From IMG/VR virus record IMGVR_UViG_3300022538_000472, positions 45,608 through 109,607 of that record: a DNA stretch of 64,000 bases, one strand, 5' to 3'. The translations under genes were made by a program, and so were the position numbers. Below are positions 33,207 through 42,314 of the stretch, in pieces (position 1 is the stretch's first letter; every line of letters starts with the position of its first letter). The notes under the pieces are model-generated. The model was not told the origin of the DNA. It saw only the letters and a list, made by a program, of their open reading frames with translations, and did no database searches. This DNA comes from a virus.

Positions 33207-36200
33207 AATTCAATCGATGGATCAAAGGTGCTACCGCAGTTCCCGCAGACACAGAGACCCTTGTGGTCGCGATACTGTTTCGCGCCATGCTCGTTGCAAA
33301 CTGGGCAGGGGAAGGCGACTATCCCAAAGGTGTGTTGTGCTTGCTTTGATTCTACAGTGGCGGCGTCAATGTCCTCATCGGAGATGGGAACTTCATCCTT
33401 GGTAAATGGTTTCAATGGCTCCCCCCTTGGCTCAACCTTCTGCTTCTCTCCACGTCCCAAGAGTGCACCCATCGCACCCTGAACCATTGCCTTGACTCTC
33501 CCGCTCAGGCCATGCTCAATAGTCTCACTCTCACCACTGGATTCTGGCACTCTACTGATTGCCTTCTCCTCTGGCTCAGGCGCTTCCCCCCCAGGCCCCA
33601 CCTTACTCTGTGGCCTCGTCTCCGTCCACGCACCACCGCCGACCTTATCCACCAGATCCCTGGCATCTTCGTCGTAGCTGACAGCATCTGCATCTTTGTC
33701 AGTGGCAGATTTCCGCTTATCAGCAGCGCGCTCCAACTTCTTGCTGGCTTGCTCGCGTTTTGCTTCAGCTTGCTCTCGCTTCTTTTCAGCGCGTTCACGA
33801 GCCTTGGTAGCATTTGCTTCTGCCTTCTCAATGTCCACTGAATCAGCACCAGCGGCCACCAGCTCGGCTACCTCAGCATCGAATCCATCAGCCTCAGTGT
33901 CGAACTCATCTGCCTCTGTCTCATAGCCATCAGCCTTCGTCTCATAAGCATCCGCATCGGCGTCCAACTTCTCAGCATCGGCGCGATAGTCGGCAGCCTT
34001 ATCCCGTGCATCGCTGGCCTTTTCCCGCGTAACTTCCGCCTTGTCCAATGTACCGACAACCCTCTCCCGCGCCTGGCTCATCTCATCCAGCACTCTGCGA
34101 GTATCACCGCTATCAGCGGCGCTCATCACTGCCCTACCATCTGTGGTCAGTCGCGGGTTCCCTTCAGGATCCAACTCTACCAGGCCAGAAGCCGCCAGCC
34201 TCTGCGCTGACGCGGCGTCAAGACTCGCGCCATCCCTGAATGTCATCAACCCATTGAAGTCCTCTTCCCTAACTCCCCTTGAACCAAGCGCCTGCGCTGC
34301 CTCGCTGTGGTTGCTCTCTAATTCCAGCATCCGCTCAATGTCCCGTGTCGCTGCTTCCGTCTCGCGTTGTAGTTCACGCTCCTGCTTCTCGCGTTCGCGC
34401 GCGGCTTCCTTCTCCAGTCGCTTGCGTTCACGCTCGGCCTCTCGTTCGCGCTTCTTGGCAGCACTGACTGCCTGCTTGGCCTGACGGTCGCGTTCCTTTC
34501 CCTCAGCACGGGTCTTCTTCTCAGCATCCTTGTCAATGGCGGCTCGTGCTTTGTCCACGTCACCGCTATTGCCTGCCGAGAGCATAGAGCGACCGAGCGT
34601 GGTCATGATCGGCTGGCCATCCATTCCTAACTTGACAAACCCACGTCCAACGAGGTCACTCACATCACCTGCATCCCCACCAGACCTCAACACAGTCAAC
34701 GCATCCAGTGACCCTGGAGGCATTCCAAGTGCCTCGGCCACTGCCGCAGTGTTGGCCGCCTTCGCCGCCGCTGCTGCGCTAGGTTTACTCTCTGCTGCTT
34801 CTCCCGCGCGTGCACGACGCGCCAGCATCCCTGCTCTTAATTGCTCCTTGAGTTGCGCGACGTTGACGAACCTGCCACCAGCACCGCGTGCTAGTTCTCC
34901 GGTGATGACCTCGCCAACCGGCACACTGAAGTCAAAGCCCGACGCGAAGCCTTTCTCTCCCTCGGCTACTTCCTCTTCTCCCTCCTGTACCTCGGCAGTG
35001 ACTTCGGCCTGCATCTCCTGCTCAGTCTCACGTTGAGCTTCTGGCGCATAAATGGTCTTCAGCTTACCCAACGCCGCCAGTGCTTCACGTGCTTTCTGTC
35101 GTTCACCCGCAGTGCGTCCACTGCCAATGATGTTTTGCGCATTGAGCGCGGCGAGGTCAACTTCCTCCAGTATGATGAAGGGGTCATTGGCGTGCAACGC
35201 CAGCGGCTCCCTGACTCCCAGGTCAAGCAAGCGCAGGTAGATGTCATCTACGCTGGTAAACAGCGAGAGTACATCTGAGCCATCCGGCAGCCGCCCATCA
35301 TCCAGTTCCAGTTGATTGAACTGAGACTGAGATAAGTCACCGGACTCCAATGCTTGCTCACGCGCCACGCGTGAGTTGATGACGCCGTCTGCCAGTGACT
35401 TGCTGCGAGCCTCAGTTCGCACCTTGCTGATGTCAGCCTTCATGCGATCCTGCTCATCGTCCTGGAAGTCAAACACTAACTTAAGATGAGGCGGCAGGAA
35501 CTTGCCAGCCGAATGCCGGGAGCCTCGTGGATCACCGCCGAGCAGCATCGTGATGATGCTCAGCACCTTGCCAATGCCACCGCCCAAGCCCGCAATGTGT
35601 TGATACATCGCATCGGCCTTGGTTGCGCCCGAAGTTGCAGCCGGCCATATCCACCTAATCGGAACCCCAAACGCCAGCGCAATAGCGAACATCCCCAGAC
35701 GCGTGGAGGTCTCCTCATCAAACCCATCAGGTAAACCAGAGAGACTAAGCAGAGACAGGTCAGCGTCAGTTGCGATGTCACCAATGATGGGGAGTTTGGC
35801 GAGACGCGCAAGACCCTGGTTGTCCATGATCTCATCAGCTACCTCTAAGGAACCGGTCACTACGCTGGTGTGGATGCCTTTGCCAAGCAGTATCCCACGC
35901 ACAGGTCGGGAGCCCAGCTTTTCTTGCTTGAAAATCGAGATGTCCTGGAGGTTCTGGCTGACATTGATTGCTCTCGACAAAGCGCAGAACCCTACACCCC
36001 TCATCTCCACCCGCGACGACGGCATGTCAGACGCAAACGCTACACGAGTTCGGTGCAGTTTGGAGGGTTTGCCACTGGTGTCGCGGTAGAGTACCGGAAA
36101 CTCAATGTCGCCAGTCCTAACACAATGGAACGAGTCGAGGCACGAGAGACCTTGCGCTGGTCCAACTATAGGGCCATCCTGCTTGCCCTCGCCGATGACC

Positions 36201-37780
36201 TCCCAGAATCCACCGTTGTCGCTGCAATTATGAACAACAGTCTGAGCGGCAACAAATGTTTCTGTTCCCTCAACAGATAGATTGTAAGTCGTCTCTGCGG
36301 GTCTCTTGTCGTAGTAAGAACTCCCAGTCCTGAAATCACGCTGCTTGCTAACTGCAACCCGATCCCAGTACACTCTCGCTGACCCCAACTCCCAAAACCC
36401 AAGGTCATAATCCGGTGCATCCTCAGTGACTTTATAACGCATAGATGGAGGAACAAAAGAACCAATCAGTTCCATCAACTTACGGGAACCTTCAGCCCCA
36501 ATTGCTATCACAGGATAGGACTTTCCTCCATCCCTGGGACGGCGGTTGATTCGCATCTTGCTTGGAATCTCCTGAGATGTAAGCAGATCGGCCAACCATT
36601 GAACATCAGACTCTGAAAAACTGTTCGTGTAAAGCGTAACTTGAGGAATCAAATTGCCGGTTGTAGTTTCAACTTGATGTAGACTTCCATCATCAAGATA
36701 CCAGGCTGCTAGCATGAGAGATGAGAAATTTTCCTTCACCAGGTCACGAGGCACTATCTTCTTGCCATCAGGGTAAAATGCCTCATGCCAACTATTCAAG
36801 CCAAGTGAAGCGCGAGAGTTTATTCCAATAACTTCACTTTCGTTCAATCCAATCTTGGACACTCTATGATTCCGCCCTGTCCAGTGAAAACCTTGGAGCG
36901 CCAAGAGTTTCAGGTCTAACCATTTTTCCTGCTTCACACTATGCCCAAACCTAAGCATTGCCCGCTTGCGCACAAAGGACATGCTCGCATCACCTAATAA
37001 TGTACCCACCAAGAGTTGGGACTGCAACTCATTGGGAACAGGATCACCAGTTGCCACCATCATATCTGACTCAACTTCCCGTGCGGGTAGCCAACCGTTC
37101 TCAGTGAGAATAGGATGATCCTCTGTTACAAAGATTCCCCCTCTTTGGTCCCGACTATGAAAGGATGCTTCCTCAAGTGAAAGCCACCACCACCTGCGAT
37201 TGCCAAGAGGATTCTTGAACCATTCAGTGACTTGACGTTCTACGAGATAACCTTCTTTGGTCACCGAAAGTACAGGGCCAGTATCTTTATCCTTGACCAT
37301 CTTCGCAATGGCCTTAGTCTGCCCTCTTCGCTCTCCCCCCAAATGAATCCTGGTGGGACCTGCAAGACACCAGTAATCTGCAAGCCATTTGCAGATGGTA
37401 TCTGTCCACGCTTGACCAAACTCTGATTCCTCAGTTAGCCTGATAGTGAAGTCCTCAGCCTGACGCAAGTGGGCTTTGACAGTGGAGTCACGAGGGAGCA
37501 CTCGGAGGGGAACTGTGGCAACCCGTGCAGCGAGCAATGCCAGCGCGCCAGAGAGGTGATCAGACTTCTTCCAGAAGGCATCCAGGTCGGCATCGCGACG
37601 CGGCGACCACCAGGGAGCGATAAGTTGTCCGGCCTGGGTGAGATAGGTCAGTAACCCACCCGAACCCCAACTGCCCTCCTGGGTTGCGCGGGCTTGCACA
37701 CTGAGTTCACGTGCCGTCTTGACGCTTTTCTGGTCGGATGTGCTTTTGGGGGAGCGGGTTCGTTTGCGGGTTCGGGCCAT
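33203..37780 (-). CDS. Portal protein interrupted by an intein, with a long coiled-coil tail
   Basis: 1525 aa precursor. Residues 1-137 and 519 onward are the portal (GPTR-free body with DADLDAFWKKSDHLSGALAL and AFGVPIRWIWPAATSGATKADAMYQ, typical of phage portals that bind the head-tail ring). Residues 138-518 are an intein. After about residue 880 come 500 residues of Glu/Lys/Ala coiled coil with repeated YETKADGYETEADEF-like units, ending in a zinc ribbon (CPVCNEHG ... CVCGNC). Portals are normally 400-600 aa, so the tail is exceptional; it could act as an internal scaffold. Mature length about 1144 aa. Confidence 0.8.
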   Translation of the reverse strand: MARTRKRTRSPKSTSDQKSVKTARELSVQARATQEGSWGSGGLLTYLTQAGQLIAPWWSPRRDADLDAFWKKSDHLSGALALLAARVATVPLRVLPRDSTVKAHLRQAEDFTIRLTEESEFGQAWTDTICKWLADYWCLAGPTRIHLGGERRGQTKAIAKMVKDKDTGPVLSVTKEGYLVERQVTEWFKNPLGNRRWWWLSLEEASFHSRDQRGGIFVTEDHPILTENGWLPAREVESDMMVATGDPVPNELQSQLLVGTLLGDASMSFVRKRAMLRFGHSVKQEKWLDLKLLALQGFHWTGRNHRVSKIGLNESEVIGINSRASLGLNSWHEAFYPDGKKIVPRDLVKENFSSLMLAAWYLDDGSLHQVETTTGNLIPQVTLYTNSFSESDVQWLADLLTSQEIPSKMRINRRPRDGGKSYPVIAIGAEGSRKLMELIGSFVPPSMRYKVTEDAPDYDLGFWELGSARVYWDRVAVSKQRDFRTGSSYYDKRPAETTYNLSVEGTETFVAAQTVVHNCSDNGGFWEVIGEGKQDGPIVGPAQGLSCLDSFHCVRTGDIEFPVLYRDTSGKPSKLHRTRVAFASDMPSSRVEMRGVGFCALSRAINVSQNLQDISIFKQEKLGSRPVRGILLGKGIHTSVVTGSLEVADEIMDNQGLARLAKLPIIGDIATDADLSLLSLSGLPDGFDEETSTRLGMFAIALAFGVPIRWIWPAATSGATKADAMYQHIAGLGGGIGKVLSIITMLLGGDPRGSRHSAGKFLPPHLKLVFDFQDDEQDRMKADISKVRTEARSKSLADGVINSRVAREQALESGDLSQSQFNQLELDDGRLPDGSDVLSLFTSVDDIYLRLLDLGVREPLALHANDPFIILEEVDLAALNAQNIIGSGRTAGERQKAREALAALGKLKTIYAPEAQRETEQEMQAEVTAEVQEGEEEVAEGEKGFASGFDFSVPVGEVITGELARGAGGRFVNVAQLKEQLRAGMLARRARAGEAAESKPSAAAAAKAANTAAVAEALGMPPGSLDALTVLRSGGDAGDVSDLVGRGFVKLGMDGQPIMTTLGRSMLSAGNSGDVDKARAAIDKDAEKKTRAEGKERDRQAKQAVSAAKKREREAERERKRLEKEAAREREKQERELQRETEAATRDIERMLELESNHSEAAQALGSRGVREEDFNGLMTFRDGASLDAASAQRLAASGLVELDPEGNPRLTTDGRAVMSAADSGDTRRVLDEMSQARERVVGTLDKAEVTREKASDARDKAADYRADAEKLDADADAYETKADGYETEADEFDTEADGFDAEVAELVAAGADSVDIEKAEANATKARERAEKKREQAEAKREQASKKLERAADKRKSATDKDADAVSYDEDARDLVDKVGGGAWTETRPQSKVGPGGEAPEPEEKAISRVPESSGESETIEHGLSGRVKAMVQGAMGALLGRGEKQKVEPRGEPLKPFTKDEVPISDEDIDAATVESKQAQHTFGIVAFPCPVCNEHGAKQYRDHKGLCVCGNCGSTFDPSIEL
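36227..37369 (-). other. Intein with LAGLIDADG endonuclease domain
   Basis: Residues 138-518 of the portal precursor (381 aa). It starts at Cys138 (CLAGPTRIHLGG), has block B with the T-x-x-H motif (VTEDHPILTENGW, residues 218-230), LAGLIDADG helices LVGTLLGDA (257-265) and AAWYLDDG (358-365), block F/G GTETFVAAQTVVHN ending at His517-Asn518, and Cys519 as the first C-extein residue. All splicing nucleophiles are present, so it should be active. The endonuclease resembles the free-standing one at 702-1514. Confidence 0.92.
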
Positions 37781-37783
37781 AGT

Positions 37784-37981
37784 TTAGTCCTGGTTACTAA
37801 GCACCTGCTTATACTTTGGACAAGCAATAGGTTCCTTTGTCCAATCATCATCGCCCCAGATGTGCGCTGAGATTTTGGACATCCCACAGTTTACACACCA
37901 GGGAAGCTCTACACTTTTAACCCAGTCATGTGTCCGGTCAGCCTGTCTCAGAGAATGAGTTTGCCTACAAATTCGTGGCAT
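37784..37981 (-). CDS. Small zinc-binding protein
   Basis: 65 aa. THDWVKSVELPWCVNCGMSKI and a later IACPKY supply Cys ligands (CVNC plus one Cys and a His), a pattern common in short phage proteins. Lies directly upstream of the portal gene. Confidence 0.55.
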   Translation of the reverse strand: MPRICRQTHSLRQADRTHDWVKSVELPWCVNCGMSKISAHIWGDDDWTKEPIACPKYKQVLSNQD

Positions 37982-37984
37982 AGG

Positions 37985-38236
37985 CTAGTCCAAGGTGGAG
38001 GTAGTAGGATCTGTTGGGCGCATCTCACCTTTCGGCATCGTCATAATAGACATCATCACCACTATGCAACCGAACATCGGCATGGCGGCTGGCCAGATGC
38101 CCGCCCAGCGGATGCATGTGCCAGGAAGTACCTCTTCTGGATGGGTATCCAAGAGGCGATACATACCGAGAAAGCCCAGACAATATATGACTATTCCACC
38201 AACTATCGCTATTCCCAGATTATCAACCACCGTCAA
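37985..38236 (-). CDS. Small membrane protein
   Basis: 83 aa with two hydrophobic helices (LGIAIVGGIVIYCLGFLGMY and GIWPAAMPMFGCIVVMMSIMT). Overlaps the upstream gene by 14 nt. No family recognised. Confidence 0.5.
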   Translation of the reverse strand: MTVVDNLGIAIVGGIVIYCLGFLGMYRLLDTHPEEVLPGTCIRWAGIWPAAMPMFGCIVVMMSIMTMPKGEMRPTDPTTSTLD

Positions 38237-38438
38237 TTTCCATGATTGTCGTTTCGGTCACCTCTTCCGCAGTATCAACGTTGACCGCTACGTCATGTCC
38301 GCTGAACTGACAGTCAGTCACCACCACTTGTGTGGCAATTTTCAATGCATCAGCCAGTTTGTTGATTGCTTGCGCAAGTTCCGTGATTGCGCGTAGTCGT
38401 TTCTCGGTTTGCACTGTGACTTGGATTTTGCCCGTCAT
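38223..38438 (-). CDS. Small hypothetical protein
   Basis: 71 aa: MTGKIQVTVQTEKRLRAITE, a helix, then a beta-rich acidic half. No family recognised. Confidence 0.5.
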   Translation of the reverse strand: MTGKIQVTVQTEKRLRAITELAQAINKLADALKIATQVVVTDCQFSGHDVAVNVDTAEEVTETTIMEIDGG

Positions 38439-38492
38439 TTTGCTCTCCCTATTTTGTCATCGGACGGATTTTCGGACGCTTCACCAAGTTTC

Positions 38493-38936
38493 TCAACAGG
38501 AAATCTCCTCACTCCGTTTATCCCAGAAGGCATAGCCGCCATCACCGACGGGAAAGATATCATCAGCAGAAACAAGTAACGCATCTTCCGTCGTCGTGGT
38601 GGGGTCTATCGGGTGCATCCTTTGGCGCAGCGCCAGTTGGGTCTTGTGGCGTGCATGACATACCTGAGACCCGATGAAGACCATAGCGAAGAACACCCAG
38701 AAGTTCAACCTATCGCTCGTCACAATGTAGACTGCCAGAGAGACAATAGCAGATAGTGCTACAGCTAGATACCGCGTGACTTCTGGCGGTTCTAAGCCAA
38801 AGTAACCAAGCCAAGCAGCAAGTCTATCTCGTAGTCGCTGGCCTACTGCTGACTCGATGAACCACCAATTGGCAGCAACGGCAGCGCCGCCAATGATGCC
38901 CAAGAACAATGCTCTGAGCAGTCCGCTTTCAATCAT
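38493..38936 (-). CDS. Membrane protein with acidic C-terminus
   Basis: 147 aa. Three hydrophobic helices: ALFLGIIGGAAVAANWWF, YLAVALSAIVSLAVYIV and FWVFFAMVFIGSQVC. The soluble tail is acidic. Holin-like topology is possible but not diagnostic. Confidence 0.5.
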   Translation of the reverse strand: MIESGLLRALFLGIIGGAAVAANWWFIESAVGQRLRDRLAAWLGYFGLEPPEVTRYLAVALSAIVSLAVYIVTSDRLNFWVFFAMVFIGSQVCHARHKTQLALRQRMHPIDPTTTTEDALLVSADDIFPVGDGGYAFWDKRSEEISC

Positions 38937-38948
38937 TGCCCTGCCTCC

Positions 38949-39215
38949 TCAAACCCTTCCTCGCCGCCACCACGCCAATATCCCAGCGCAAGGCTGCCGT
39001 GGCCATTTCAGTGCTGTCACTAGCCATCTTGGAGGCCACCGGGGATTAGTGAATCCCGCAATTGTATGCTGGCATCCTGGGCAGACGGGGTCAAATTGTA
39101 GCCAGCCTTTCTTCTTGATGACTCCACCAAATTCTATCAGGCAAGTGGGGCAGGTCAATGCCCAGCGATAGTGCTGGCTATCTACTGACCCTAATGACCC
39201 TAACCTAGATGCCAT
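38949..39215 (-). CDS. Small zinc-ribbon protein
   Basis: About 88 aa from MASRLGSLGSVDSQ. Two Cys pairs, CPTC and CPGC, spaced 24 residues apart form a likely zinc ribbon. Basic C-terminus (WPRQPCAGILAWWRRGR). Function unknown. Confidence 0.45.
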   Translation of the reverse strand: MASRLGSLGSVDSQHYRWALTCPTCLIEFGGVIKKKGWLQFDPVCPGCQHTIAGFTNPRWPPRWLVTALKWPRQPCAGILAWWRRGRV

Positions 39216-39274
39216 CAAACACTCCTTCACTCAATGCAATGATAGCTATCTGCTTCTTCAAGCGTCATTGATAT

Positions 39275-39523
39275 TCATCCCAAAACCAAGCGCAACAGCC
39301 ACTCAATCACTGCTATCAGTGCAGGAACGTCCTCGCGAGCATGTGCTGTGAACTCCGCATCGGCCTCCTCAAAGACCCCATAGTCCTGACCACGAGCAAC
39401 TGGAGTGACTTCCCAGAGGTCATCATACGGCTGGCTTGTCCAAGGCGGAGGAGTCGCAGCATTGCATCGGCTCTTAGCAGCATTGCATCGGTCTCTAATT
39501 GCATCAAGGTCAGCCTTACTCAT
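39275..39523 (-). CDS. Small phage protein with ATP-P-W motif
   Basis: About 82 aa from MSKADLDAIRDRCNAAK. Short inner repeat RDRCNAAKSRCNAATPPPW, then DAEFTAHAREDVPALIAVIEWLL, a pattern common in small phage proteins of unknown function. Confidence 0.6.
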   Translation of the reverse strand: MSKADLDAIRDRCNAAKSRCNAATPPPWTSQPYDDLWEVTPVARGQDYGVFEEADAEFTAHAREDVPALIAVIEWLLRLVLG

Positions 39524-39536
39524 CTTACCCATTGGC

Positions 39537-39567
39537 TATCTCCTCATTGTAACTACGCCGACGCTAC
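39537..39567 (-). repeat. Duplicated 3' end of the terminase gene
   Basis: On the minus strand this matches the end of the large terminase (39923-39953): AGCGT-GG-GTAGT then ATGAGGAGAT, with about six differences in 30 nt, and could encode S-V-G-V-V-T-M-R-R-stop. The two copies flank the gene at 39553-39924 and each supplies an SD (GAGGAG) to the gene that follows. Confidence 0.6.
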
Positions 39568-39924
39568 TGCTGGCCATTCTCGAATTGCCCCATAGGTACA
39601 TTCAAATTCAGGCGTTGGGATTGTTACCTCACCAGTAGCTCGATTCTTTAGCAGCACAAGCGGCGTACCTTTAACAATACGAAAGCAACTGAACGTTATC
39701 AACTTCCCCAATTGGCGCTCATCAAAGAACATCCGAGGGTCATCTGATTCCTGGAAGACAAGATGAAGCGTCTGGGGAGAAGCCAAGTTCAAATCCCTTG
39801 GCAGGTGCCCAGTCAAGGTGAACTTTCCCTGCTGCCATTCGTCCAGAGTGATGCCCTCTAGTAAGCACGGCTGTCCAGCCCGCTCGACAAATATCCTCTG
39901 GTGCATGGCTCTCACCGGTTGCAT
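39553..39924 (-). CDS. Hypothetical protein
   Basis: 123 aa, beta-rich. SD GAGGAG is inside the terminase 3' end. Flanked by the terminase-end duplication, so it looks like an inserted cassette. No family recognised. Confidence 0.55.
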   Translation of the reverse strand: MQPVRAMHQRIFVERAGQPCLLEGITLDEWQQGKFTLTGHLPRDLNLASPQTLHLVFQESDDPRMFFDERQLGKLITFSCFRIVKGTPLVLLKNRATGEVTIPTPEFECTYGAIREWPAVASA

Positions 39925-39925
39925 C

Positions 39926-41578
39926 TCATCTCCTCATCATTACTACACCAACGCTGCCCCCCGCCATCAGCGACCCACTCGCCGCCACGTTCTCGTAGTT
40001 CTCAGCGTGCGCATAGTGGTCAGCGCCAGTCTCGACGTACCGCGCCACACTCTCGCCACTACGAGGTCTCTCCACTACTCGCACTGATGCCTGCATCTGC
40101 TTATAATACTCTGATACCGTCTTTATGTCAAGCGGAAGCGTGCGAGTGCTGGCATAGACTTGGGCAAACATTTCATCCAGGGTGCGCGTCCGGTCGAGGT
40201 TCACTACGCCTTCACTAATGTTAGGTTCAATTGGTTTGAGCTTCTTGGAGCCGGTGCGCTGGGTAGAGTAGTAGGCCAGCCAGACCACGCCAAGGGGGAA
40301 GGCTGATTGCAGTTCACGCGCCTTGCGAGTTTCGGGCAGAGCGTCGATGACGCACGTCTTGACTTTGAACTTGGTGAGGACTGTAGCCAGTTCATCGAAG
40401 GTTGCAACGCCAGCAGCGTAGCGTAGTGGCCGTTCGCCAGACTCAGTATCGGCTGGGCCTCGGATGATCACATTGAGCACTGAGCCAACGTCCACGCCAG
40501 CGGTTGTGAGTTCGTCCGACTTGGGGCCTAGTCCGTAGTCTCTAATGCAGGCATCAAGTACTTCACTAGTCAACTTGCCACCGCGTGGGATGTAGGGCAA
40601 TCCCAGGTCCTGATTGAATGCCTCCTTGCGAACCGTCTCATCCACGGTACTCAGCGCCTCAACGATGGCCAGCAGATCAACCACTGGAGAGAACAGCCGC
40701 GTGAGGTGAAAGCCAATCACCTTAACGCCTAGTCTGGCTGCAACCCACTCGCCCTGCGCCAGGTGATTTAACTCCCTGCCACACTTTCGACATGCAGTCC
40801 ATGCGCGGTTCTCTTGCCGGCCATGCCAAGCAGCGGGTCGCTCCAGTTCATCCCACTCGGTCACTATCGAATCAATAGTGAGCGGCTGCCGCTCGCCACA
40901 GCGCCAGCATCGGACGTGCCATTCGCGCTGATCACTGAGTTGCCAGGCGGCGTGAATGCCAAGGTCGTGGTAGGTGGGAGTGGAGACTAAGCGCACCTCG
41001 GCAATCCTGGAAGCGCCGAGCCTCTTCTCTGCAATGGTAGGAGCACGGCGGTCCATTTCGTCCACTTCGTCGAGGATGAGAACATCGGCATCCACGGCCT
41101 TGAGTTGAGGTGCACTGCCATCGGGTGCGACCTTGCCACCGCGCAGATAGAGAAAGCGATTGCGAACTCGCTTGAGAGTGGTTCGGTCAGCGCCTTTGCC
41201 GTGGGCGGGGACTACGATGGAGGTGAGATAGTCAGAGGCAGCGATAGCAGGCCCAATGCGGCCAGCAGAGAAGTCACGAAGGTGAACGTCAGTGGGGAAT
41301 ACATAGAGGACGGTGGCTTGGCGTTGGTCGGCGGCGTGGAAGGCGTAGGAGATGAGATACTCAGAAGCGCCCATTTGGCTGGCTTTGTAGATGACCAGGC
41401 GCTTGGCGTTGGCGGTGTAGATGTCGGTGAGGTAGGAATGCGCGGTGAAGTCGACTGGCTTGTCGGGGCCAAGTAGAGGGCGCTTGGATTGTGTCCAGGC
41501 CAGGAGTGATAATTGGTTAGGTCGTTCCCTCAGCCGTCTTTTGGCTTCCTGCCACACTTCCGACATCAGGCTGTCCAT
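39926..41578 (-). CDS. terL: Large terminase subunit (GpA-like ATPase/nuclease)
   Basis: About 550 aa from MDSLMSEVWQEAKRR; the frame opens at 41647. The Walker A region is LVIYKASQMGASEYLISY, Walker B is VLILDEVDEMDRRAP, a coupling motif LVSTPTYHD follows, then a zinc knuckle CWRCGERQ ... CRKCGREL. The nuclease acidic residues lie in AGVDVGSV, CVIDALPE and DHYAHAENY. This is the GpA branch that packages DNA through the portal. It ends with a Gly-rich tail whose coding end is duplicated downstream. Confidence 0.9.
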   Translation of the reverse strand: MDSLMSEVWQEAKRRLRERPNQLSLLAWTQSKRPLLGPDKPVDFTAHSYLTDIYTANAKRLVIYKASQMGASEYLISYAFHAADQRQATVLYVFPTDVHLRDFSAGRIGPAIAASDYLTSIVVPAHGKGADRTTLKRVRNRFLYLRGGKVAPDGSAPQLKAVDADVLILDEVDEMDRRAPTIAEKRLGASRIAEVRLVSTPTYHDLGIHAAWQLSDQREWHVRCWRCGERQPLTIDSIVTEWDELERPAAWHGRQENRAWTACRKCGRELNHLAQGEWVAARLGVKVIGFHLTRLFSPVVDLLAIVEALSTVDETVRKEAFNQDLGLPYIPRGGKLTSEVLDACIRDYGLGPKSDELTTAGVDVGSVLNVIIRGPADTESGERPLRYAAGVATFDELATVLTKFKVKTCVIDALPETRKARELQSAFPLGVVWLAYYSTQRTGSKKLKPIEPNISEGVVNLDRTRTLDEMFAQVYASTRTLPLDIKTVSEYYKQMQASVRVVERPRSGESVARYVETGADHYAHAENYENVAASGSLMAGGSVGVVMMRR

Positions 41579-42107
41579 TGCCTGTGGCGACAGCGACAGT
41601 TTCGACGGCCTCTTGGACGAGTCTTTCAAAAGCGGCTGCAGGGTCAAAGCCTGCCTCCCGTGTTTCCCTGCGCCAGTCTACAATGACATGGCGCTCAATG
41701 AACAGCCCAAAGTGCTTAGCAAGAGTCTCTAACGCCCGCTGAGCGTCATAGAATTCAACCTGCTTGCCATACTTGGTTTCCTTGATGGACTTGACAAGGA
41801 ACCCCTGACTATCAGCGAGCAGATTAGCAAAGTCAACAGTTGCATCTTCTTTGAGGTATCTACTGTAGTCACTGCGAGCAATGGCGGCCAGTCGAGCCAG
41901 GACTTCATTAGCAGTCATCGCTGACTCGTTGAGGCGTATCTTAACCAGAGCCTGAATCTTAGGATTTCTTACTAACTCATACCCCCGGACAGCAAGCGAG
42001 TTATCATCGCCTGCATAGCCTGCTCGTTCGGCTGCACGGGTGGCGTTGAAATCTTGGAGGTATTCCTCAACAAATCGCGCTTGTTTGCCAGTTAGTTGAC
42101 TGCCCAT
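41517..42107 (-). CDS. terS: Small terminase subunit (Terminase_2/XtmA-like)
   Basis: About 196 aa from MGSQLTGKQARFVEEYL, the family's typical start: LTGKQ-RFVEEYL-DFNAT-AA-RAGYAG (DNA-binding HTH), then NEVLARLAAIARSDYS and a helical oligomerisation region. The frame continues upstream to a GTG at 42203, but that part would translate a 14-bp hairpin and resembles no terminase. Recognises the packaging site together with TerL. Confidence 0.82.
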   Translation of the reverse strand: MGSQLTGKQARFVEEYLQDFNATRAAERAGYAGDDNSLAVRGYELVRNPKIQALVKIRLNESAMTANEVLARLAAIARSDYSRYLKEDATVDFANLLADSQGFLVKSIKETKYGKQVEFYDAQRALETLAKHFGLFIERHVIVDWRRETREAGFDPAAAFERLVQEAVETVAVATGNGQPDVGSVAGSQKTAEGTT

Positions 42108-42119
42108 TGGCTTGAGTTT

Positions 42120-42160
42120 GGTTGCCTGCGGAGTTTGGGCGGGGGGCTCCGCAGGCAACC
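42120..42160 (-). promoter_or_regulatory. 14-bp hairpin just before the small terminase start
   Basis: GGTTGCCTGCGGAG and CTCCGCAGGCAACC pair perfectly around a 13-nt loop, 12 nt upstream of the ATG at 42107. Further hairpins precede it (CCAAGTG/CACTTGG near 42240-42285 and CGCACC/GGTGCG near 42200). No SD lies between hairpin and ATG, so it may control terminase translation or mark a packaging-site structure. Confidence 0.5.
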
Positions 42161-42314
42161 CAGAGAAAAGGAGGAGCGCAAGAGATGCAGATGCGCCTCG
42201 CACCGCTCCTGGGTGCGGCTATTATGTTAAGTTAGACAGCCAAGTGAGATGAGGTCTCAGCAAGCCACTTGGTAACTGAGTAGCCCTCCCAGCTGCCTTG
42301 CACTTGGTACAGTA

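Noticed and set aside
34041-34484. Ser/Arg-rich plus-strand ORFs opposite the portal tail
   Set aside because: Compositional shadows of the Glu/Lys/Ala-rich coiled coil on the minus strand.
42108-42203. N-terminal extension of the small terminase
   Set aside because: It would translate a 14-bp hairpin, resembles a chance hydrophobic run, and the family normally begins at LTGKQ-RF.
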